A stretch of 64,000 bases of DNA from an uncultured Tenacibaculum sp. (GCA_947493285.1 CANLQH010000004.1:62001-126000), one strand, 5' to 3'. Shown: positions 39,243 through 48,383, counted from the first letter of the stretch. The notes: generated by a model not told the origin, from the sequence alone. Numbers and translations: made by a program.

Positions 39243-39466
39243 AAATCGAAAACAGAAGTTCTTTTAGTATAAAACATATCTTTTAATCGCAGTAAAAATG
39301 CCAACGTTAAATACAACCCAAAAGACAACCCAACAGTTACAAAAGAGATGTAAATAAAAAACAAACGTACATTAGTTGCACGCATCCCTAAACGATCTGC
39401 AAAGCGCGAAGACACATTAAAACCATGACGTTCGAAAAAATGACGAACTGAATGAACAAGTTTCAT
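39239..39466 (-). CDS. Small PspC-domain membrane protein
   Basis: This 75-residue protein contains a PspC-type region: FADRLGMRATNVRLFFIYIS near 23-42, followed by a hydrophobic helix to about residue 64. Small stand-alone PspC proteins are widespread in Bacteroidota; their role in envelope stress is inferred from the Psp system. It is upstream of and overlaps the potassium channel gene. Confidence 0.82.
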   Translation of the reverse strand: MKLVHSVRHFFERHGFNVSSRFADRLGMRATNVRLFFIYISFVTVGLSFGLYLTLAFLLRLKDMFYTKRTSVFDL

Positions 39467-39546
39467 ATTTACCTATTTTTAACTGCAAGATACCAATTTA
39501 CAATCATTTGTTTACAACATGAGCTTTAAAATAAATTTGGTTTTGG

Positions 39547-39554
39547 TAACTTTG
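39547..39554 (+). promoter_or_regulatory. uvrA -7 promoter box
   Basis: TAACTTTG is an exact match to the Bacteroidota TAnnTTTG box, 22 bp upstream of the uvrA start, with TTTGG-type sequence around -33. No obvious SOS box was seen next to it. Confidence 0.6.
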
Positions 39555-39576
39555 CTTTTTCTGTAAAATACTGACC

Positions 39577-42402
39577 TTGAAAGAGCAAGAATATATTGAA
39601 GTATACGGAGCTAGAGCTCATAATTTAAAAAACATTGATGTTAAAATACCTCGCGAAAAACTAGTAGTTATTACTGGGTTAAGCGGAAGTGGAAAATCTT
39701 CTTTAGCTTTCGATACTATTTATGCTGAAGGACAGCGTCGTTATATCGAAACATTTTCTGCCTATGCACGTCAGTTTTTAGGTGGATTAGAAAGACCTGA
39801 TGTAGATAAAATTGATGGTCTTTCTCCTGTGATTTCTATAGAGCAAAAGACAACTAATAAAAGTCCACGTTCTACTGTAGGTACTATTACAGAAATTTAC
39901 GATTTTTTACGTTTGCTTTTTTCAAGAGCTTCGGATGCTTACTCTTACAACACCAATGAAAAAATGGTAAGTTACTCTGATGAACAAATCAAAGAACTTA
40001 TTTTAAAAGATTTTGATGGAAAACGCATTGCAATTCTTGCTCCTTTGGTAAAATCTAGAAAAGGTCATTACCGAGAACTTTTTCAACAAATATCTAAACA
40101 AGGGTTTGTTCGCGTTCGTGTAGATGGTGAAATTCGAGAGATTGAAAAAGGAATGAAACTAGATCGATATAAAACACACGATATTGAAGTTGTTATCGAT
40201 CGATTAGTTGCAAACCCATCAGCTGAAAAAAGATTAGAAGAAACTATTAAAACAGCGTTATATACCGGTGATAATATTTTAATGGTTATCGATGTAGATG
40301 ATGAGAAACCTCGTTATTTTAGTCGTGAATTAATGTGTCCTACAACTGGGATTGCCTATCCGAACCCTGAACCTAATACTTTCTCATTTAATTCACCAAA
40401 AGGAGCTTGCGCTAAGTGTAACGGTTTAGGTATTACAAACGAAATAAACGAACAAAAAGTAATCCCTGATACTTCAAACTCAATAAAAAGTGGTGGAATT
40501 ATTCCTTTAGGCGAGCAAAAAAATAGTTGGATATTTAAGCAACTACAAACCATTGCTGACAGATACGAGTTTAAACTTACCGATCCAATCAGTAAAATTC
40601 CATCAGAAGCTATGCATATTATTTTACATGGTGGAAATGAAAAGTTTGAAATTCAATCTAAAAACCTTGGGGTTACTCGAAATTACGAAATAGACTTTGA
40701 AGGAATTGTTGCTTTTATCGAAAATCAATATAAAAACTCTGACAGCACATCAATAAAACGTTGGGCTAAAGATTTTATGGACGAAGTTACGTGCTCTTCC
40801 TGTGAAGGGAAACGTCTTAAAAAAGAAGCCTTGCACTTTAAAATCACTGATAAAAACATTAGTGATTTAGCAATGATGGATGTAGTTGAATTAGCTGCTT
40901 GGTTTAAAGATATTGAAAAACAACTTTCTGAAAAACAACTGACAATTGCTTCAGAAATTTTAAAAGAAATACGAACTAGAATTCAGTTTTTATTAGATGT
41001 TGGCTTAGATTATTTAACCTTAGACAGAACTTCAAAATCTTTATCTGGTGGAGAAGCACAACGTATTCGATTAGCAACTCAAATAGGCTCTCAACTTGTA
41101 GGTGTTTTATATATATTAGATGAACCAAGTATTGGATTGCACCAACGAGATAATCAGAAATTGATTGATTCTTTATTAAAACTTAGAGACGTAGGTAATT
41201 CAGTCTTGGTTGTAGAACACGACGAAGACATGATTAAAAAAGCTGATTTTGTATTAGATATTGGTCCTGGAGCTGGAAGACACGGTGGAGAAATTGTTAG
41301 CGAAGGTACTTTTGATGACTTAAAAGACCATGATACTTTAACTGCTGATTATTTATCAAAAAGAAAAGAAATTAAAGTTCCTAAAAAACGAAGAAAAGGT
41401 AACGGGAATAATATTAAATTATCAGGTGCTACTGGAAACAATTTAAAAAACGTAACGGTTGAATTTCCTTTAGGAAAAATGATTTGTGTGTCTGGTGTTT
41501 CTGGAAGTGGAAAATCTACTTTAATTAACGAGACTTTATATCCTATTTTAAATGCTCACATTTATAGAGGTGTAAAAAAACCAATGCCTTATAAAAAGAT
41601 TAGCGGCTTAGAACATATCGATAAAGTGATTGATATTGATCAATCTCCTATTGGTAGAACACCTCGCTCAAACCCTGCTACTTATACTGGTACTTTTGGT
41701 GAAATTAGAAGTCTATTCGCAAAAACTCCAGAAGCTGCTATTCGTGGCTACAAACCAGGAAGATTTAGTTTTAATGTAAAAGGAGGTCGTTGTGAAACTT
41801 GTCAAGGTGGTGGAGTTCGTGTGATAGAAATGAATTTTTTACCTGATGTTCATGTTGAATGTGAAACTTGTCAAGGAAAACGATTTAATAGAGAAACTTT
41901 AGAGATTCGTTATAAAGGAAAATCTATTTCTGATATTTTGAATATGACTATTAATGAAGCTACAGACTTTTTTGAAAGCATTCCTAAAATCTACAGAAAA
42001 TTAAAAACAATTCAAGATGTTGGCTTAGGATATATTACTCTCGGGCAGCAATCTACTACACTTTCCGGTGGAGAAGCGCAAAGAATTAAATTAGCTTCAG
42101 AACTCTCAAAAAGAGATACCGGTAATACTTTTTACATTCTTGACGAACCTACTACTGGACTTCATTTTGAAGACATTCGTGTTTTAATGGAGGTTTTAAA
42201 TAAATTAACTGATAAAGGAAATACTGTTTTGATTATTGAACATAATTTAGATGTAATTAAACTTGCGGATTATATTATTGATGTTGGTATGGAAGGCGGA
42301 AAAGGTGGCGGAGAAATTTTAGCCACCGGAACACCTGAGCAAGTTGCTAAACATAAAACGAGTTATACTGCTGAGTTTTTAAAAAAGGAATTAAAACACT
42401 AA
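39577..42402 (+). CDS. uvrA: Excinuclease ABC subunit A
   Basis: The 941-residue UvrA begins at a TTG codon, chosen because it gives the family N-terminus [19 protein letters not shown] right after the promoter. Two ABC modules are complete: Walker [11 protein letters not shown] (about 33-42) and GVSGSGKST in the second half. Signature motifs are LSGGEAQRI, twice, and zinc fingers CAKCNGLG and [16 protein letters not shown] with their partners. It recognises DNA damage and loads UvrB. The gene stands alone on the plus strand. Confidence 0.98.
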   Translation: MKEQEYIEVYGARAHNLKNIDVKIPREKLVVITGLSGSGKSSLAFDTIYAEGQRRYIETFSAYARQFLGGLERPDVDKIDGLSPVISIEQKTTNKSPRSTVGTITEIYDFLRLLFSRASDAYSYNTNEKMVSYSDEQIKELILKDFDGKRIAILAPLVKSRKGHYRELFQQISKQGFVRVRVDGEIREIEKGMKLDRYKTHDIEVVIDRLVANPSAEKRLEETIKTALYTGDNILMVIDVDDEKPRYFSRELMCPTTGIAYPNPEPNTFSFNSPKGACAKCNGLGITNEINEQKVIPDTSNSIKSGGIIPLGEQKNSWIFKQLQTIADRYEFKLTDPISKIPSEAMHIILHGGNEKFEIQSKNLGVTRNYEIDFEGIVAFIENQYKNSDSTSIKRWAKDFMDEVTCSSCEGKRLKKEALHFKITDKNISDLAMMDVVELAAWFKDIEKQLSEKQLTIASEILKEIRTRIQFLLDVGLDYLTLDRTSKSLSGGEAQRIRLATQIGSQLVGVLYILDEPSIGLHQRDNQKLIDSLLKLRDVGNSVLVVEHDEDMIKKADFVLDIGPGAGRHGGEIVSEGTFDDLKDHDTLTADYLSKRKEIKVPKKRRKGNGNNIKLSGATGNNLKNVTVEFPLGKMICVSGVSGSGKSTLINETLYPILNAHIYRGVKKPMPYKKISGLEHIDKVIDIDQSPIGRTPRSNPATYTGTFGEIRSLFAKTPEAAIRGYKPGRFSFNVKGGRCETCQGGGVRVIEMNFLPDVHVECETCQGKRFNRETLEIRYKGKSISDILNMTINEATDFFESIPKIYRKLKTIQDVGLGYITLGQQSTTLSGGEAQRIKLASELSKRDTGNTFYILDEPTTGLHFEDIRVLMEVLNKLTDKGNTVLIIEHNLDVIKLADYIIDVGMEGGKGGGEILATGTPEQVAKHKTSYTAEFLKKELKH

Positions 42403-42476
42403 ACAATTTATATACAGATATTTAAACTTAGCACAATCTACTTCCCTTTTTCAACCTGTTAAAAAAATGTTAACAA

Positions 42477-42528
42477 AAATAGGGTTACCCCTATTTCCTA
42501 AGGGTTATCCCTAACTCTCAAATAGGGG
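42477..42528 (+). repeat. Direct/inverted repeat cluster upstream of the receiver-like regulator
   Basis: Two 12-bp near-palindromes, AGGGTTACCCCT (42481-42492) and AGGGTTATCCCT (42501-42512), lie exactly 20 bp apart start to start, two DNA turns. The block CCCCTATTT (42488-42496) can also pair either with AAATAGGG upstream (42477-42484) or with AAATAGGGG downstream (42520-42528). It lies 76 bp before the regulator start. It could be a tandem operator or a switchable RNA fold. Confidence 0.55.
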
Positions 42529-42603
42529 CATTGGGTATTGACCAATGATTTATTTTCTTCTAGTTTTACCATATTAAAAATTATTTGCTATAAGTTTTTA
42601 TAT

Positions 42604-43287
42604 ATGAAAAAAGAAAAAAAATCAATTCTAATTATTGATAGTTGCCCATTAATTTGCGAAGCTTACAAAAGCGTAATCAGCTCGACAAATAAGCATGAAA
42701 ATTATTTATTTGACATTAACTTGGTGCACTGCGGAAAACAAGGTCTAGAAATAATCAATAATGCATCTAAAAATAAGACCTTCTTTAATCTAATAATTTT
42801 AGAATTAAAACTTTCTATAAACTACCAAAAAGAAAGATTATCTGGGGAAGATTTAAGTATGACCGTTAGAAAAATATCTCCTAATACAAGAATAATAATA
42901 TCTACTGCTTTAGATGACAACTTCAGGATTCATAATATATTTAAAACAATAAATCCTGAAGGATTCATTTTAAAAAAAGACCTAACTTCTAAAGATTTTA
43001 AAAATGCTATTTGTTCTATTTTCAACAACGAACCTTTCTATAGCAAATCAATTCTTAAACTTTTAAGAAAAGAAATTTCATCAACCTTGTTAATAGATCG
43101 CATAGATAGAAAAATCTTATACGAACTATCTATTGGTGCAAGAATGAAAGATATGCCTAATTACGTTCCTTTATCAGCTGCCAGCATTGAAAAAAGAAAA
43201 CGCCACTTAAAGAAAATATTTAATGTGAAAGATAAAGGCGGAGATAGAGAGTTAATACTTGTAGCTAAAGAAAAAGGGCTTATATAA
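42604..43287 (+). CDS. Receiver-like response regulator with altered phospho-acceptor, LuxR-like C-terminus
   Basis: The ATG at 42604 is chosen because the receiver fold starts right away; an earlier in-frame codon at 42538 adds unrelated residues and overlaps the repeat-containing leader. Of the 227 residues, about 1-140 are a receiver domain, but the usual acidic pair is reduced to one Asp (D12 in LIIDSCP) and the phospho-acceptor position is Glu (E67 in LIILELKL). The switch Lys is kept in FILKKDL. The C-terminal part with LPNYVPLSAASIEKRKRHLKK and a GGDRELILVAKEKGLI end, cited by parts, is the flavobacterial helix-turn-helix type. It precedes the peptide locus and may control it; that link is by position only. 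Confidence 0.8.
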   Translation: MKKEKKSILIIDSCPLICEAYKSVISSTNKHENYLFDINLVHCGKQGLEIINNASKNKTFFNLIILELKLSINYQKERLSGEDLSMTVRKISPNTRIIISTALDDNFRIHNIFKTINPEGFILKKDLTSKDFKNAICSIFNNEPFYSKSILKLLRKEISSTLLIDRIDRKILYELSIGARMKDMPNYVPLSAASIEKRKRHLKKIFNVKDKGGDRELILVAKEKGLI

Positions 43288-43290
43288 AAC

Positions 43291-43317
43291 AAAAAGTAAG
43301 GCTAGTCCTTACTTTTT
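43291..43317 (+). terminator. Terminator after the receiver-like regulator
   Basis: An 11-bp stem (43291-43301 with 43307-43317) has a 5-nt loop and a following T run, just after the regulator stop. It separates the regulator from the peptide locus transcript. Confidence 0.85.
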
Positions 43318-43400
43318 TTACGGTTTTTTCTCACTTTTTTAATTCTTAAAAAAATAGCTTTGGAGGAAACTAAAATTAGCTATTCTAAAAAATATAACTT

Positions 43401-44987
43401 TTGAAAGACACATTAATCAATTTAGTAAGTAGATTATTAAAACAAAATAGAATATCATTTGATAAAGAAGAGTTAACTTTTCAAATTCAAAGTCACCCTT
43501 CATATCCTAGCCTACATGCTATTACTGGGGTATTAGATCATTTCAACATAGAAAACGTAGCAGCTGATGTACCAACAAATACTGAAACACTTTTACAACT
43601 ACCTGATTGTTTTATAGCACAAGTAAATAATAAACACGGTAAAGATCTAGTTGTTGTAGATCGAAAAAAATTAGACTACAACATTTATAATACTGAAAAC
43701 AAAAAGGAAAAGCTTACAGAAAAGGATTTTCTTGGAAAATTTACAGGGATTATAGTCGCTGTTGAACAATCTCAAGAAAACTCACAAACAAAATCAAAAT
43801 CCAATACAACAAGATTTGTTGCTTTAGGTCTTTTAACTCTTTTCGCTTCCTTTTTAATTTATAGCAGTTCAACTTCTTGGTATACCATTATATATATCGT
43901 TTTATCAATTTTAGGAATAATAACAAGTATAGCAATAGTAAAACAAGAGTTGGGTTTAAAAACAGCTATAGGTGATGCTTTTTGTTCTGGCTCAGATGAT
44001 AAAAAAGATTGTGATGCAGTATTAACATCTAAAGGAGCTGAGTTAATTAAAGGATACAAATTAAGTGATTTAAGTATTTTATACTTTTCAGGACTTGCGT
44101 TATTAACACTATCTCAGATTACTAATCCTGTACATTCTTACACTATTAGTCTTTTAGCCATCCCTATTACCTTATACTCGTTATACTACCAATACGCTGT
44201 TGTTAAAAAATGGTGTTTGTTATGCCTGAGTATAGTTGGCATATTATGGTTGCAAGCGGTAGTTCCGTTAATTACAAATACATTTATAGAAAGTTTTTCT
44301 ATAGTTGATTTTACTACACTTGTCCTGATAACATTAGCTACTTGGCTTACTTGGAATTATTTAAAGCCTTTAATACATCAAGTAACAGAATTAAAAAAAG
44401 AAAAAATAGAGAATGTTAAATTTAAACGTAACTATACTTTATTTAGTAGTCTTTTACAAAAATCTCCTCAAATAAATACTCAAATTGAAAATAGTGAAGA
44501 AATTGTTTTTGGTAATCCATACTCACCACTAGAATTAACCATTATAACCAACCCTTTTTGCGGACATTGTAAACCGGTTCATAAACATATTCATGATATT
44601 TTAAACCGATATAATGATAATGTAAAGATTAAAATTCGTTTTAATGTAAATACTGAAGACACTGATAATGACCTTTTTAAAATAACAAATAGTTTACTTT
44701 CTATTTATCACATCAAAGGAGCGCAAGAATGCTTGCAAGCTATGGATGAAATTTATAATGGGGAAAAACCAGATAAATGGCTTAATAAATGGGAAGACAG
44801 CACTAAAAAAGATTTGTATAAAAAAGAGCTAGAAAGAGAAAGCTCTTGGTGTAAAGAAAATACTATCAATTTTACTCCAGAAATTTTAGTGAATGGAAAA
44901 TCTTTCCCTAAAGAATATAATAGAACAGATCTAATCTTCTTTATTGAAGAACTTGAAGAAAACTGTCAACAATTAATAACAGTATAA
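43401..44987 (+). CDS. C39-like / VKOR / thioredoxin three-part membrane protein
   Basis: The 528-residue protein starts at TTG (43401), the only start in front of the conserved N-terminus. Residues about 1-120 resemble a C39 peptidase domain (FQIQSHPSYPSLHAITGVLD), but the catalytic Cys is absent, so it may only bind leaders. Residues about 133-325 are a vitamin K epoxide reductase membrane domain with the loop Cys pair C195/C204 and the active CxxC C272-L-L-C275. Residues about 365-528 are a thioredoxin-like domain with C387-G-H-C390. Such proteins reoxidise or shuffle disulfides in secreted proteins. Beside eleven Cys-rich precursors, a disulfide-forming role is the natural inference. A terminator follows. 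Confidence 0.85.
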   Translation: MKDTLINLVSRLLKQNRISFDKEELTFQIQSHPSYPSLHAITGVLDHFNIENVAADVPTNTETLLQLPDCFIAQVNNKHGKDLVVVDRKKLDYNIYNTENKKEKLTEKDFLGKFTGIIVAVEQSQENSQTKSKSNTTRFVALGLLTLFASFLIYSSSTSWYTIIYIVLSILGIITSIAIVKQELGLKTAIGDAFCSGSDDKKDCDAVLTSKGAELIKGYKLSDLSILYFSGLALLTLSQITNPVHSYTISLLAIPITLYSLYYQYAVVKKWCLLCLSIVGILWLQAVVPLITNTFIESFSIVDFTTLVLITLATWLTWNYLKPLIHQVTELKKEKIENVKFKRNYTLFSSLLQKSPQINTQIENSEEIVFGNPYSPLELTIITNPFCGHCKPVHKHIHDILNRYNDNVKIKIRFNVNTEDTDNDLFKITNSLLSIYHIKGAQECLQAMDEIYNGEKPDKWLNKWEDSTKKDLYKKELERESSWCKENTINFTPEILVNGKSFPKEYNRTDLIFFIEELEENCQQLITV

Positions 44988-44993
44988 AAATAA

Positions 44994-45020
44994 CAAAGCC
45001 CTTTTTAGGGCTTTGCTTTT
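44994..45020 (+). terminator. Terminator after the VKOR fusion gene
   Basis: A 9-bp stem, CAAAGCCCT with AGGGCTTTG (44994-45002 with 45007-45015), has a TTTT loop and a T-rich tail. Leader element A begins only 8 bp later, so element A must start a new transcript or act on read-through RNA. Confidence 0.85.
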
Positions 45021-45027
45021 TGAACAA

Positions 45028-45078
45028 TATTCTCTCGCGAAGAATAGACACATAGGTGAGTGTCTTTAAATGTTCGCC
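45028..45078 (+). promoter_or_regulatory. Leader element A: candidate structured RNA (hairpin plus H-type pseudoknot)
   Basis: Hairpin P1 is TATTCT (45028-45033) with AGAATA (45041-45046), loop CTCGCGA. Pseudoknot stem S1 is AGACAC (45046-45051) with GTGTCT (45060-45065); stem S2 is GGTGA (45055-45059) with TCGCC (45074-45078). S2 differs in sequence from the other copies but still pairs, with one G-U. Twenty-six nt separate it from the first peptide ATG. It precedes peptides 1-3 and the transporter. Confidence 0.65.
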
Positions 45079-45104
45079 GCAAAAGTAACCTTAATATTTT
45101 AATT

Positions 45105-45263
45105 ATGAAAAAATCAATTTTTAACTTAGGTAAAGCTTTAGATAAAGCGGAACAAAAAACAATTAATGGAGGAAGAATGCAATGCGATACAAACGGAGAT
45201 CGAGTATGCGAAGACTTTGGTTGGAAATGTGCTGAAACTTATTGTCGTTTTATTCTTTTATAA
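45105..45263 (+). CDS. Precursor peptide 1, double-glycine leader, 4-Cys core
   Basis: This 52-residue precursor starts at the ATG at 45105; an upstream in-frame start at 45060 lies inside the leader element. The leader of 23 residues, MKKSIFNLGKALDK then AEQKTINGG, ends in the GG expected by C39 peptidases. The core of 29 residues begins RMQCDTNGDRVC and contains KCAETYCR; cysteine spacing is C-x7-C-x6-C-x4-C. The core resembles that of peptide 5 (NG between Cys 1 and 2, CAExxCR at the end). No tailoring residue pattern is evident; two disulfides are likely. Activity (bacteriocin, signal or toxin) is unknown. Confidence 0.85.
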   Translation: MKKSIFNLGKALDKAEQKTINGGRMQCDTNGDRVCEDFGWKCAETYCRFILL

Positions 45264-45272
45264 AAATATGTT

Positions 45273-45464
45273 ATGAAAAAATCAATCTTAAACTTAGGCA
45301 GAGCTTTAAATAAAGTAGAACAAAAAGAAGTAAATGGAGGTGGACGTCCTTCTCTTAATGTTTGTTGTGGTGGAACTGGCGGAATAATAGTGAATTCTGC
45401 TCATTGCTCGATGGGAACTTATGGTACAGATTACTGTAATGGTCAATGCTGGGCTTGTTATTAA
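45273..45464 (+). CDS. Precursor peptide 2, double-glycine leader, 6-Cys glycine-rich core
   Basis: This 63-residue precursor has the leader MKKSILNLGRALNK then VEQKEVNGG, 23 residues. The 40-residue core is rich in Gly and small residues, with a vicinal CC (SLNVCCGGTGG) and four more Cys near the end (AHC, DYC, GQC, WACY), six in all. It ends in Tyr. No close relative among the other cores was recognised. It lies 9 bp after peptide 1. Confidence 0.85.
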   Translation: MKKSILNLGRALNKVEQKEVNGGGRPSLNVCCGGTGGIIVNSAHCSMGTYGTDYCNGQCWACY

Positions 45465-45476
45465 TAAATTTTAAAA

Positions 45477-45656
45477 ATGAAAAAATCAATTTTAAACATA
45501 GGTAAATCTTTAAATAAAACTGAACAAAAAGAAATTAATGGAGGTTCTATTTTGCCTACATGTTCAGATTTAGGATGGTCTCCTTATACTTGTGCAATTG
45601 CTGAAAACGATCCTCCTTTTGGAGATAAATGGTATAGAGAATGCTGCTCTATGTAG
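45477..45656 (+). CDS. Precursor peptide 3, double-glycine leader, 4-Cys core
   Basis: This 59-residue precursor, short enough to be missed by length cut-offs, has the leader MKKSILNIGKSLNK then TEQKEINGG, 23 residues. The 36-residue core begins SILPTCSDLGWSPYTC and ends WYRECCSM, with four Cys of which two are vicinal. The gene lies 12 bp after peptide 2 and is followed by a hairpin and then by the ABC transporter gene. Confidence 0.85.
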   Translation: MKKSILNIGKSLNKTEQKEINGGSILPTCSDLGWSPYTCAIAENDPPFGDKWYRECCSM

Positions 45657-45667
45657 TTTAATAATAT

Positions 45668-45699
45668 AGAGAGTCATCATTTTTAAATCTTGACTCTCT
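45668..45699 (+). terminator. Hairpin between peptide 3 and the transporter gene (possible attenuator)
   Basis: A 9-bp stem, AGAGAGTCA with TGACTCTCT (45668-45676 with 45691-45699), has a 14-nt loop and is followed by AACTTTTTA. It would end part of the transcripts and give more peptide than transporter mRNA, or protect the 3' end of the peptide mRNA. Confidence 0.6.
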
Positions 45700-45719
45700 T
45701 AACTTTTTATATTTATTAC

Positions 45720-47906
45720 TTGAAAAAATTTCCAAATTACAAACAAACAGAGGCTAAAGATTGTGGGCCTACGTGTATTAAAATCATAGCTAAACACTAT
45801 GGCAAAACAATTAACACCCAACAACTACGTAGCTTAAGTGAAACTACCAGAGAAGGTAGTAGTCTTTTAGGATTAAGCGAAGCTGTAGAATCTATGGGAT
45901 TCAAATCTTTGGGTATAAAACTAAGTTTCAATAAATTATTGGAAGCTCCGCTACCTTGTATTATACACTGGAATAAAAATCACTATGTAGTTCTTTATAA
46001 GATAAAAAAAGACACAGTTTATATTTCTGATCCTGCTCATGGACTTATCTCTTTTTCTAAAAAAGAATTTATTCAACATTGGATTGGAAATAATGCTGAT
46101 GAAAATACTGAAGAAGGAATTGCTCTATTAGTAGAACCAACTCCTCGTTTTTATAGTGAAGAATTTGAGGAAGATGAAAAATTTGGGTTTGGTTTTATTT
46201 TCAAATATCTTTTTAAGTATAAAAAATTTATAGTTCAATTGATAATTGGATTACTGGCTGGAAGCTTACTTCAATTAATTCTACCTTTCTTAACACAAAG
46301 TATCGTTGATGTAGGGATTAAAAATCAAGATTTAAATTTTGTGTACCTTATCCTTTTTGCGCAATTATTTCTTTTCATAGGAAAAGCTTCTCTTGAAATT
46401 ATTCGTAGTTGGATTCTTCTACACCTTAGTACACGAATCAATATATCATTAATCTCTGATTTCTTTATCAAATTAATGAAACTACCTATCTCCTATTTTG
46501 ATGTACGCATGACAGGAGATTTATTACAAAGAATTAACGACCATAAACGTATTGAACGTATTCTAACCACCTCTTCTTTAACTGTTTTATTCTCTTTTTT
46601 TAACCTGATTATCTTCAGTTTAGTTTTAGGATATTATAGCTTACAAATCTTTGGAGTATTTGTTTTAGGAAGTGTTTTATACTTCGGATGGGTATTATTC
46701 TTCTTTAAAAAACGTAAAGAATTAGATTACAAACGATTTTCTCAAGTAAGTCAAGAACAAAGTAAAGTGATTGAACTTATTAATGGGATGCAAGAAATTA
46801 AACTGCATAATGCAGAACGTCGTATGCGTTGGAATTGGGAGTATGTGCAAGCAAGACTATTTAAAGTCGCAACTAAAAGTTTAGCATTAGAACAAACTCA
46901 AAGTGTAGGTTCAAATTTCATCAATGAACTTAAAAATATGTTCATCACCATTCTATCTGCAAAATTAGTTATCGATGGTGATATTACTTTAGGTATGATG
47001 ATGGCCATTAGTTACATCGTAGGTCAATTAAATGGACCAATAACACAACTAATCAACTTTATGCGTGATGTACAAGATGCACAAATATCTATTGATAGAT
47101 TAGGAGAAATTCATAATATGGAAGATGAGGAAAAACCTGGAGATGAAAAAGTAAGCCATATCCCTGAAAATGCTTCTATAAAATTAAATAATATCTCATT
47201 TAGGTACACTGGTGGTTTAGAACCTGTACTTAATAACTTATCGTTAGAAATACCAGCTAATAAAACTACTGCTATAGTTGGTGTTAGCGGAAGCGGAAAA
47301 ACAACTTTAATGAAATTATTACTTGGTTTTTATCAAGTAGATAAAGGAGAGATTATGATTAATAATTTCAACCTAAAAAATATCTCTCAAAAAGAATGGA
47401 GAAGAAACTGCGGTGTAGTAATGCAAGAAGGATATATTTTTAATGATTCTATTGCTAAAAATATCGCCGTGGGTGAAGATTATGTTGATAAAGAAAAGTT
47501 GGCTCATGCTATTGATGTAGCTAACATAGGTGATTATATCGAAGCATTACCTTTAGGATATAACACTAAAATAGGTAGTGAAGGTAATGGGCTTAGTACT
47601 GGTCAAAAACAACGATTATTGATTGCTAGATCTGTGTACAAGAATCCAAAATTCTTATTTTTTGATGAAGCTACTAGTGCTTTAGACGCTAATAACGAAA
47701 AAGTAATTATGGGAAAATTAAATGAATTTTTCTCTAACAAAACCGCTGTAGTTATTGCACATAGATTAAGCACTGTAAAAAATGCCCATCAAATTGTTGT
47801 ACTAGAAAAAGGAAAGATTATTGAAAAAGGATCCCATGAAGAACTAATCAAATTAAAAGGAAGTTATTACCACCTAGTTAAAAATCAACTTGACTTAGGT
47901 AAATAA
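45720..47906 (+). CDS. Peptidase-containing ABC transporter (C39 type)
   Basis: The frame opens at TTG 45720, which gives the usual MKKFPNYKQTEAKDCGPTC; a longer in-frame version from 45690 overlaps the hairpin. The product has about 728 residues. The C39 peptidase domain is complete, with Q9, C15, H88 and D104 (ISDPAHG) as oxyanion and catalytic residues. The transmembrane domain spans about 160-460. The ATPase domain has Walker A GVSGSGKTT at 521-529, signature LSTGQ at 625-629 (LSGGQ variant) and FFDEATSALD. Such proteins cut precursors after the GG and export the core. All eleven neighbouring precursors are likely substrates. Confidence 0.95.
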   Translation: MKKFPNYKQTEAKDCGPTCIKIIAKHYGKTINTQQLRSLSETTREGSSLLGLSEAVESMGFKSLGIKLSFNKLLEAPLPCIIHWNKNHYVVLYKIKKDTVYISDPAHGLISFSKKEFIQHWIGNNADENTEEGIALLVEPTPRFYSEEFEEDEKFGFGFIFKYLFKYKKFIVQLIIGLLAGSLLQLILPFLTQSIVDVGIKNQDLNFVYLILFAQLFLFIGKASLEIIRSWILLHLSTRINISLISDFFIKLMKLPISYFDVRMTGDLLQRINDHKRIERILTTSSLTVLFSFFNLIIFSLVLGYYSLQIFGVFVLGSVLYFGWVLFFFKKRKELDYKRFSQVSQEQSKVIELINGMQEIKLHNAERRMRWNWEYVQARLFKVATKSLALEQTQSVGSNFINELKNMFITILSAKLVIDGDITLGMMMAISYIVGQLNGPITQLINFMRDVQDAQISIDRLGEIHNMEDEEKPGDEKVSHIPENASIKLNNISFRYTGGLEPVLNNLSLEIPANKTTAIVGVSGSGKTTLMKLLLGFYQVDKGEIMINNFNLKNISQKEWRRNCGVVMQEGYIFNDSIAKNIAVGEDYVDKEKLAHAIDVANIGDYIEALPLGYNTKIGSEGNGLSTGQKQRLLIARSVYKNPKFLFFDEATSALDANNEKVIMGKLNEFFSNKTAVVIAHRLSTVKNAHQIVVLEKGKIIEKGSHEELIKLKGSYYHLVKNQLDLGK

Positions 47907-47916
47907 AATATAAAAT

Positions 47917-47966
47917 CTCTCGCGAGGAATAGACACAAACCTTGAGTGTCTTTAAACCGTTCAAGG
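47917..47966 (+). promoter_or_regulatory. Leader element B: candidate structured RNA
   Basis: It starts with the conserved CTCTCGCGA (47917-47925). S1 is AGACAC (47931-47936) with GTGTCT (47946-47951). S2 is CCTTGA (47940-47945) with TCAAGG (47961-47966), separated from S1 by an AAA loop. The P1 hairpin seen in copies A, C and D is weak here. Twenty-eight nt lead to the ATG of peptide 4. It heads the cassette of peptides 4-7. Confidence 0.65.
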
Positions 47967-47994
47967 GTTTAATTAAATTTAAATCATTAAAAAA

Positions 47995-48216
47995 ATGAAA
48001 AAAACAATTTTAAACTTAGGTAAAAACCTAAACAAATCAGAGCAAAAAAACGTTTTTGGTGGAGGGTTTAAAAACCCATGTCCTTGTTCTTCTGAGTATA
48101 CTAACGATGGAGCTGGTACATGTTCATACCCTGCAAACGGAACAATTTTCGGAGCCCCTTTTCCAGGAGGTAGATGTTCAGGTCAAATTCAAAATGGATT
48201 ATGCTGTGTAAATTAA
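47995..48216 (+). CDS. Precursor peptide 4, double-glycine leader, 6-Cys core
   Basis: This 73-residue precursor has the leader MKKTILNLGKNLNK then SEQKNVFGG, 23 residues, the only copy with Phe before GG. The 50-residue core begins GFKNPCPCSSEYTNDGAG and ends GQIQNGLCCVN, six Cys. It shares a framework with peptide 9 (PC..SS.Y.D.G.G.C.Y...G, then C.G.I.NG.C), so the two are paralogues in different cassettes. Confidence 0.87.
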   Translation: MKKTILNLGKNLNKSEQKNVFGGGFKNPCPCSSEYTNDGAGTCSYPANGTIFGAPFPGGRCSGQIQNGLCCVN

Positions 48217-48227
48217 AATACAGAAAT

Positions 48228-48368
48228 ATGAAAAAATCAATTTTAAACTTAGGGAAAACTTTAAATAAAACTGAACAAAAATCTGTTACAGGCGGTCGGT
48301 TTAAATGCTTCATAAATGGTGAATGTATAAAGACTAGCCACTTATGTGCTGAATTTCAATGTAGATAA
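48228..48368 (+). CDS. Precursor peptide 5, double-glycine leader, 4-Cys core
   Basis: A 46-residue precursor, the smallest of the set, starts at ATG 48228; a longer reading frame from 48174 overlaps peptide 4. The leader is MKKSILNLGKTLNK then TEQKSVTGG. The 23-residue core begins RFKCFINGEC and ends CAEFQCR, spacing C-x5-C-x6-C-x4-C. It is related to peptide 1. The gene lies 11 bp after peptide 4. Confidence 0.85.
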   Translation: MKKSILNLGKTLNKTEQKSVTGGRFKCFINGECIKTSHLCAEFQCR

Positions 48369-48383
48369 TATTAAAATAACAAA

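Noticed and set aside
45060..45104. Longer N-terminus for peptide 1 (and likewise for peptides 5, 9 and 11)
   Set aside because: The extra residues come from leader elements or the previous gene and differ in every case, while MKK-ILNLG starts are invariant.
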